DNA from: Phymorhynchus buccinoides
Lineage: Eukaryota; Mollusca; Gastropoda; Neogastropoda; Raphitomidae
Reading direction: 5' to 3'
DNA length: 64,000 nucleotides
Assembly: GCA_017654935.2 (NCBI GenBank)
Contig: CM065700.1
Coordinates: forward strand, 48,916,491-48,980,490
Shown: positions 58,255 to 64,000 of the stretch, piece by piece
Position numbering within the stretch: the stretch's first letter is position 1
Layout: every line of letters starts with the position of its first letter
Program-made: the position numbers and the translations under genes
Notes under the pieces: model-generated
Databases searched by the model: none
Told to the model about the DNA's origin: nothing
Seen by the model: the letters and a program-made list of their open reading frames with translations, nothing else

Positions 58255-58455
58255 CTTTTAATTCCCAGTTTGTATTCTTTTTCAATTATTTCATGTGCCA
58301 ATTTTTGGTCCACTTTTTTGACTTGATTGTTTTATGTCCAATTTTCTTGCTTGATGCATGGTGTGAGTGTGTGAGTGAGAGGGCAAGGTGCAAAGAAGCT
58401 ATTGTAGCTTATCCTTTTTACCCTCAATAAAACATTCGTATTTGTATTCGTATTC
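58255..58455 (+). mobile_element. LINE 3' tail, same family as 28545-28991
   Basis: CTTGATTGTTTTATGTCCAA, TTGATGCATGGTGTGAG, GAGAGGGCAAGGTGCAAAGA and CCCTCAATAAAACATTCGTA are the inverse of 28548-28665. It ends with TTCGTATT repeats and a short CT run. Severely 5'-truncated. Confidence 0.85.
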
Positions 58456-58610
58456 TCTCCCCAACAAAGGCTACCACTAGGTTTGGACCCACTTGACTGC
58501 AGCGCCACCGTGTGGTGAAAGGAACGACCTAAGTCGACCATTGCCGACAACTGTTCTGAAAAACAAGCAAAGATTCGCTCATTCATGACCCTATTGTGGG
58601 ATCTTTTTTA
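58456..58610. other. Intronic spacer
   Basis: Nothing recognised. Confidence 0.4.
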
Positions 58611-58716
58611 CCAAAGAATTAACAGAGTGTTGAAGAAGCCAAAGCAGGATCCTCCATCAATAAAACTATCAGCGTATCCAAGTGTCCTTGAACGTAACTT
58701 CAACAACGCTCTCTCA
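58611..58716 (-). pseudogene. Decayed duplicate of the HPS4 59089-59395 exon (copy A)
   Basis: The minus strand reads RERC, stop, SYVQGHLDTLIVLLMEDPALA and then shifts frame, where the intact exon reads RERVLLYVQGHMDTLMVLLM and so on. It ends AATTCTTTG then GTAAAAAA, the same exon end as the intact copy with a weaker donor. One in-frame stop and one single-base indel make it non-functional. No acceptor is retained, since only the 3' ~106 bases are duplicated. Confidence 0.9.
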
Positions 58717-58756
58717 GATGTATACAATAATGCCAAATTTATCTAAGAATAATCAG

Positions 58757-58815
58757 TCATTGACTACTTACCAAAGAATTAACACAGTGTTGAATACCTT
58801 GGGCAAGATCCTTCC
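58757..58815 (-). pseudogene. Decayed duplicate of the same HPS4 exon end (copy B)
   Basis: The minus strand reads RKDLAQGIQHCVNSL, then GTAAGTAGTC, a stronger donor than the intact exon's GTGAGGGA. It matches the intact MEDPALATQHTVNSL. Just upstream is TGTGTGTGTTTTAG, acceptor-like, so this copy could be spliced as a 43-nt micro-exon. 43 is not a multiple of three, so inclusion would shift the frame. Confidence 0.8.
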
Positions 58816-58912
58816 TAAAACACACACACTTGGATGATAATGAGATTAGCGTCCAATCGGTCAGAGACCCTTATGGACACACACTTGCAAACTTTTTCCT
58901 TTTCTAACTATT
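58816..58912. other. Remnant of the duplicated unit
   Basis: On the minus strand, TTGGACGCTAATCTCATT near 58845 is a faint match to the intact exon's ATGGACACGCTGATGGTG, so copy B probably extends here in degenerate form. Confidence 0.4.
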
Positions 58913-59030
58913 CTTCTTCTTCTCTGCGTTCCCAGACCATATGGCCATAATGGGTAAGGTACGTGTGTGTCTGGTTTTCAGTTTTCACTGGTCTCCCCGC
59001 TGCATTCAGCCAACACATTCCGATTTCATT
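58913..59030 (+). mobile_element. SINE-like repeat A, 5' fragment
   Basis: CTGCGTTCCCAGACCATATG, GCCATAATGGGTAAGGTACG and CACTGGTCTCCCCGCTGC match 61205-61310. The rest of the repeat is absent. Confidence 0.8.
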
Positions 59031-59088
59031 CGCTATTCTAAATTTTCTATCTTCCAAATCAGAAAAACAAAGATAAACAGTCCCTCAC

Positions 59089-59395
59089 CAAAGAATTGAC
59101 CGTGTGCTGAGTAGCCAGCGCGGGATCCTCCATCAAAAGCACCATCAGCGTGTCCATATGGCCCTGAACGTACAACAGCACCCTCTCCCTCCCCTCCAGC
59201 ACGCTCCTACTCCCTCCTTCCCCCAGCAAGGCCGAGGATGGAGCATTGGGGGAGGTGGGGGAGGACAGGAGGGTGGGGGTGGAGGACGGGGGAGAGGGTG
59301 GAGAGGCAGAGGAGGAGGTTGGGGGGTGGTGTGAGGAGGAGGGGGTGATGTCCATGCTGTGGGTGAGGTCACTGCTGCTGGGCTCAGTGCTGAAT
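59089..59395 (-). CDS. HPS4: HPS4 homologue, exon with central longin-3 strand
   Basis: Acceptor GTTGTTGTAACAG, donor TTG then GTGAGGGA. The first A completes GAA with the preceding exon's GA. The frame begins FSTEPSSSDLTHSMDITPSS, runs through a Ser/Pro-rich linker, and ends RERVLLYVQGHMDTLM, VLLMEDPA, QHTVNSL. The last block aligns with the [20 protein letters not shown] stretch of vertebrate HPS4, the start of its C-terminal longin-type domain. 307 nt; exits in phase 0. The 3' part is duplicated twice downstream (58611-58716, 58757-58815). Overlapping 99- and 76-codon frames are shadows. Confidence 0.9.
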
Positions 59396-60105
59396 CTGTT
59401 ACAACAACAAAAAGAAAAGAAGAAGAAAATGAAGCATGATGCATTCCGGTGCTTGGTGTGAGACAGCAAATGAAGACCTACTGGGTGGCAAACAGTAGGA
59501 AGGGCAGTGCAGTCTTCCTCTCTCACCACGGGTTGACTTGGCCTGCGGACAGGTCGACGTACAGCGACTTGGATGGTCTCTGCAGTGTTGGCCTTTGAAC
59601 AAACAAGACCGCCGATGCCCGGTAGGCACCAGTTGCATGTGGCTGGCTTAAGCGGGTCCAGCTCACTCACTTGCCTGCTGGGGGGAAATCATCCGCCTGC
59701 AGAGACTGTTCGACTCGACTGTGCGTCTTCTGCCCGTGTGTTGACGACGCCAACACCTTGGTACGGAGCAGGCCGCCTGGTGGTCCTGGAGACGGCCTTG
59801 GAGGGAAGGGTTGCTCACCAAACCAACGACAAGCAAGCGGACTACACAGAAGACCAGTGACAACCTTTGGCTGTCTAACAATGCTTTCCATCTCCTACCG
59901 AGATGCCGATGCTGATCACACCTAAAGCATCGAGGACAGAAACAACATCACAACTCAGACTCCGTCCGAACGGCGAACCCCTACGTTCAAGGGTCCACAA
60001 TGTTACCGGAATCATCCACGACGGCTGCTAGGTCCCGACTTCTGTCTGATCATCATCATCTTCACCTTCATGTACAGGAAGACCAAGTCTTCAGGAACAT
60101 TGCCT
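59396..60105. other. HPS4 intron, distal part; no second gene seen
   Basis: Intron from 61611 to 59396. GC-richer sequence at 59450-59930 is open on both strands (72-95 codons) with no recognised domain. It contains no feature I can support. Confidence 0.45.
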
Positions 60106-60681
60106 TTAAAGGTGGACTCTGAATCTGATGGATGAGTTTTTGCAAGAAACATGTCGAGATCACCAGAAAGACAGCCTTTTCAAGGATCGGAACACTCACT
60201 TTGCTCTGATTTCCTAGATATTAAACCGTCAAAATGGCAATTCCTCCTTGGCGGAGATGCCGGAGAGAGTAGCCATTTTGGATGGAGTGGGTGGAGGTCA
60301 CTCATTGTGGTTGAAGCGTTTTCTTTTTTTTTTTGTAGTGCAGTAAAAACAAAATTGGAGCTATTTCCTTTGTTGTGAGCGAAACTCCTTTACTGAGACA
60401 AACTGTATAAAATTTAAAATAATAAAAATAAAAAGGATTGTATTGCGAAAATTTCGTGCAAACGATTTGGCAGCCATTAGAAAAGAGACGGCACACGCCT
60501 TCTCTTTGGGTGAAAGAATTTGACTTCCAGCACCTCCGCCAAGGAGGAATCGCCGATTTGACGGTTTAATTTCTAGGAAACCATGCAAAGTGAGTGTTGC
60601 AATCTCTGTAATTGTAAAGGGTGTTTTCCTGGTGATCTCGACGTGTTTCTTACAAAAACTCATGTCAGGGTCCACCTTTAA
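60106..60681. mobile_element. Foldback element family 2, full-length copy
   Basis: TTAA at 60106-60109 and 60678-60681 frame 576 bp. The left arm AAAGGTGGACTCTGAATCTG runs to GGCGGAGATGCCGGAG; the right arm CAGCACCTCCGCCAAGGAGG runs to CATGTCAGGGTCCACCTTTA. The ~170-bp arms are inverted copies, and the middle is unique (TGTGGTTGAAGCGTTTTC). It sits inside an HPS4 intron. No coding frame. Confidence 0.9.
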
Positions 60682-61199
60682 GAGTCTACGACTAATAAGA
60701 CGTTAAACCACAATTTCATCACTATCATCAACAACATGATGAACTGAAATTCCATGCACTTTCACTCTTCTAGCACCATGGGTGAATACATTCACCCAAT
60801 ACATCATTCTACACTCCCACCAAATGCAAAGACATTCACTGCCAAGCACGTGCCATATGTAACAAACAGTGTTTGTCTATTTCTGGAGTCCGGTAATGCA
60901 TCGCATGCACACTCAAAATCTACTCCCTTCTTGTCGGTTGAGATGCAACAGTCAACCAAGAATGTCAAAAAAATGCATGGCGCTAGAAGCATTAAGATCC
61001 AACTGATTGACTGATTGCAAGAAGTCTCATACCTCAGGGCAGTCAATGCAAGTCAAATAGACACCAGCCATGCTAGCAAAAGGCACAAAACGTGAATGTG
61101 CGCATGCCACAGCCTTGGCACTCACACACATGCACTCACACACACAATCTTTCCAACCTCCTAACGAATAAGGCTGACAGCAGTTTGTGGCAAGTTCCT
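60682..61199. other. Intronic spacer, nothing recognised
   Basis: Unique sequence with a short CA patch near 61120-61145. No coding signal. Confidence 0.45.
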
Positions 61200-61590
61200 T
61201 TTTTTTCTTTTGCGTTCCCAGGCCATATGGCCATAATGGGTAAGGTACGTACGTGTCCGATTTTCAGTTTTCACTGGTCTCCCCGCTGCGTACAGCCAAC
61301 ACATTCCGATTTCGGAGGAGTTCAAAGATTGGAAGATGTTTTTGGAAAAAAAGGCAGGAGAATGGGCCAATAAATCAGAAAGATGGTAGATGATAGAAAG
61401 CAAAGGGAAAAGGCAGAGTCAAAGAGAGTGAAAGACAAGAGAAAGTTACAAGCACAGAATTTCCAGAAGGTGAGGGAACTATTTTTACGAAAGACCCCCC
61501 AGTATCCCCATGGGGAGAGACTCGTGGAGGGGGCGGGGGCATCCAGCTCCCCGTATGGAGGCACGAGGCATCCACCCACTGCCCCAAAGT
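61200..61590 (+). mobile_element. SINE-like repeat A, reference copy
   Basis: The longest copy: GCGTTCCCAGGCCATATGGC at the start, then CACTGGTCTCCCCGCTGCGT, GATTTCGGAGGAGTTCAAAG, GGCAGAGTCAAAGAGAGTG and TTTTACGAAAGACCCCCCAG. It ends CGAGGCATCCACCCACTGCC. It ends only ~20 bases from the HPS4 donor at 61611. No pol III boxes were evident, so SINE is a provisional label. Confidence 0.8.
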
Positions 61591-61611
61591 TCCTCTAGAT
61601 AATGTACTCAC

Positions 61612-63780
61612 TCTCTGGGAGGCGGGGGGCGCCTCGCTTCAGCAGACCCTGGAATCCCAGCCACCCCACCACCTCCACTGCTGCCACTGGCGGAGCCGGG
61701 ACTCTCGCAAGTCTGCAGCAAGGCGCTGTCGAAACACAGGCGCTCTTTGTTGGGGCTCAGCACGTCATCTGACACGGTAAGCGCCGAGCTGGCCCGCCGA
61801 CCGACGTGCGTGCAGTCCAGATACAGCTCCGTGTCGATGGAAACAGAGGGGAGGGAGCCTACAATCTCCCTAGAGTTCTGATTCTCCCTGGTGTAATCCA
61901 CACTCTCCCTAGGAATCTCCCTGGAGTTCTGATTCTCCCTGGAGTAATCCACACTCTCCCTAGGAATCTCTCTGGAGTTCTGATTCTCCCTGGAGTAATC
62001 CACACTCTCCCTAGGAATCTCTCTGGAGTTCTGATTCTCCCTGGAGTAATCCACACTCTCCCTAGGAATCTCCCTGGAGTTCTGATTCTCCCTGGTGTAA
62101 TCCACACTCTCCCTAGGAATCTCCCTGGAGTTCTGATTCTCCCTGGTGTAATCCACACTCTCCCTAAAATGGGGACTTTGTCTCGCATGTGAGCTCTCTT
62201 TGGTGTCACAGCTCTCTTTACAATTCAAATTTCCTGCAGAGTTCAGATTTTCTGCAGCGCTCAGGCTCTCGCTAGGACTCTCCCTTGAACTCGCATTCTC
62301 GCTAGTGTTCAGATTTTCACTGGCATTCTGATTCTCCCCAACACTCTCCCTACACTTGGCACTCTCCCAAGTACTCGGACCCTCTCCAAGATTCTCCCCA
62401 TCGTTTGTAAGAAGACTCTCCCTAGAATTCTCCCCTCCCTCTTTCTCTGTCACTGACGCTTCTTTCCATTCAGACGACGCTTTCTCTCGCTCACCAACAC
62501 TTACAGAGTTATAGTGAGAATTGCCGTCCTCTTCAGAACTGAAAGAGGAGTCTGCTCTTTTGCCCGCATGCTGCTCAGTAGTTTGTTGCTCATACACGTT
62601 TTCTGAGCATGCACCAGATTGGATTGCAAGCTCATTTTTCTGACAACTTGATGTGGATACAACTGTGCTCGTATTCGCTCCACTACTGTAGCACAATTCT
62701 GAACCCTTCATTGCTTCCTCACCATCTTCCACACACAGGGGAATGTCTGAATTGGACAGTTTTTCTTCTGTGTCGTTTCTGTCCAAATTGCTGCTGGGAG
62801 TTACGGACCCTCTGTCTTCAGCCGGGCAAGCATCGTAGGAACATCGGAGATTTGCAACGTCGCCGTCATAGCACAAACCATCGTCTTCTTTCTCCTTAAC
62901 ATCGCCATCATTGCACAAACCGTCGTCTTCTTTCTCCTTAACATCACCATCATTGCACAAACCGTCGTCTTCTTCTTTCTCCTTAACATTGCCATCAATG
63001 CACAAACCGTCGGCTTCTTTCTCCTTAACATCGCCATCATTGCGCAAATCATCGCCACTTTCTTTCTCTCTGTTGCTGTCTAATTCAGAGAACAGTTCTC
63101 TCTCATGGCTGGGGCAGCTTTCCGGAATAGCTGTCGTCAAAGTGCTAACATCTTTCTCTTCTGCGCTGTTTGTGTCGTTACATCCCTCAACTTCCACCTC
63201 GACTTCGATCGCAGACGACTTTTGTTGAACCTCATTCTCCGTCAGATCAGTTCTGAAATCTTCGTTAACATCACCATTTCTTTCACGCTGAGATTCTTCT
63301 CCTTCTCTTTCTTCACCCTCCCCACCCCCTACCACCATCCCACCCCATCCTTCTCTTTCTTCCCCTCCCTCTCTCTGTCGCGGGGCACACAATCCCACAT
63401 TTCTCCTCTCTCTTGCACCCCCTCCTCTCCCTCCCCCCATTCCACCTCCGATTCCAGAACCGCCGACAAACCGCACACGGGTTTTCTCAAGTTGGTTTCA
63501 GACGTTGACAACGTTCCGACAATTGGAAGGAACTCTACCATAGTTGAGAATTCTGCTGTTTGGGGCAATTCCACCACATGGGCTAGTTCTACAGTATGTG
63601 GCGATTCCCCTGCATCAGCGATTCCTGTAGCCGATGGGATCTTATTGGTCTCTTCTTCCTCTCTCTCCTCTTCTTTGCGGCGTTGTTTCGAGGCTGTTTG
63701 TTTCCGTGGGCCGAGCGATGATAGTTCTTCTGGAGTTAGGAAGGCACACAGCAGCCGCACTCCGGTTGGAAGGTCAAAAT
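61612..63780 (-). CDS. HPS4: HPS4 homologue, large exon with acidic repeat linker
   Basis: Acceptor TTGTTGTTGTTGCAG, donor AGAGA then GTGAGTAC. The first codons read FDLPTGVRLLCAFLTPEELS, matching the NVQIIPVFVTKEEAISL region that ends the folded N-terminal half of vertebrate HPS4. The remainder is a long acidic, Ser/Glu-rich, apparently disordered linker with two coding minisatellites: NDGDVKEKEDDGLC-type units (about 62866-63055) and ESVDYSRENQNSREIPR-type units (61861-62166). It ends ARRPPPPRE. The linker is much longer than in vertebrates, and six exons here give about 963 codons against roughly 708 for the whole human protein. Frame changes once between 63476 and 63329: the exon length is one base short of the phase required by both neighbours, implying one missing base, probably in a G run. 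Confidence 0.9.
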
Positions 63781-64000
63781 CTGCAACAACAACAAAAATG
63801 ACAATGGATAGAGAAAATAAATACGCCTTTTGGCAAAATCCTCATTTTCGCCGGTAAGAGAAGATGATCTCATGGTGGAAAGAGTCACCTGTTTCGCTCT
63901 TTTCTGTCACTAAATTGTCTCCCTTACGGGCAAAAATGTAGATACAGCCCGCCTTTTTAGGGTGCACACATATACAAGCAAGCATGCGTTCATATATTGC
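63781..64000 (-). other. HPS4 intron at the right window edge
   Basis: Sequence upstream of the large exon on the minus strand, beginning with its acceptor tract. No earlier HPS4 exon was recognised here, so the N-terminal longin-type domains are encoded outside the window. Confidence 0.6.

Noticed and set aside
61806..62209. 128-codon plus frame and 116-codon minus frame over the 51-bp repeats
   Set aside because: Other-frame readings of the HPS4 coding minisatellite; the spliced HPS4 frame is supported by phase at both exon ends.

Overview
This is eukaryotic DNA, very repeat-rich, most likely from a lophotrochozoan and plausibly a marine gastropod mollusc. That assignment is an inference from four things: dense (CA)n, (GA)n and trinucleotide tracts, many short inverted-repeat elements, Penelope-like and APE-type LINE retroelements, and one animal-type spliced gene with GT-AG introns. 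Nothing prokaryotic (operons, ribosome binding sites, CRISPR) is present.

The one gene I can identify securely is the 3' half of an HPS4 homologue on the minus strand between 63780 and 52503. HPS4 is a subunit of BLOC-3, the HPS1-HPS4 exchange factor for Rab32/Rab38 in lysosome-related organelle biogenesis. I reconstructed six exons from splice sites: 61612-63780, 59089-59395, 56733-56813, 55854-55911, 55371-55479 and 52503-52671. All five internal junctions agree in codon phase, and the joined product follows the C-terminal third of vertebrate HPS4 to the stop. The 5' exons lie beyond the right edge. The large exon encodes a long acidic, repeat-containing linker and has a one-base frame break. 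The gene carries three local duplications: a triplicated exon (two copies decayed), a triplicated splice donor, and a duplicated C-terminus just past the stop codon.

Layout: 1-2636 is a 56-bp satellite. 2885-8310 holds a damaged direct duplication followed by CT-rich and GT-rich low complexity. 8466-17200 has microsatellites, including a 510-bp CTA/CTG tract, with short TTAA-bounded elements. 17533-19440 is a dead Penelope-like element (minus). 19455-24700 is mainly CA tracts plus a hAT-like MITE. 24883-25722 has two LINE 3' fragments (plus). 27443-31607 has a tRNA-derived SINE and two LINEs (minus), one nearly full length. 33236-39900 is a run of tandem arrays (30, 53, 45 and 24 bp). 40000-52400 is mostly non-coding and MITE-rich, with a 50-bp array at 45060-46215. 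52503-63780 is the HPS4 homologue, with introns full of SINEs, foldback elements and MITEs.

Most long open frames in this window are artefacts of tandem repeats. Apart from HPS4 and retroelement pieces, only weak single-exon candidates remain.
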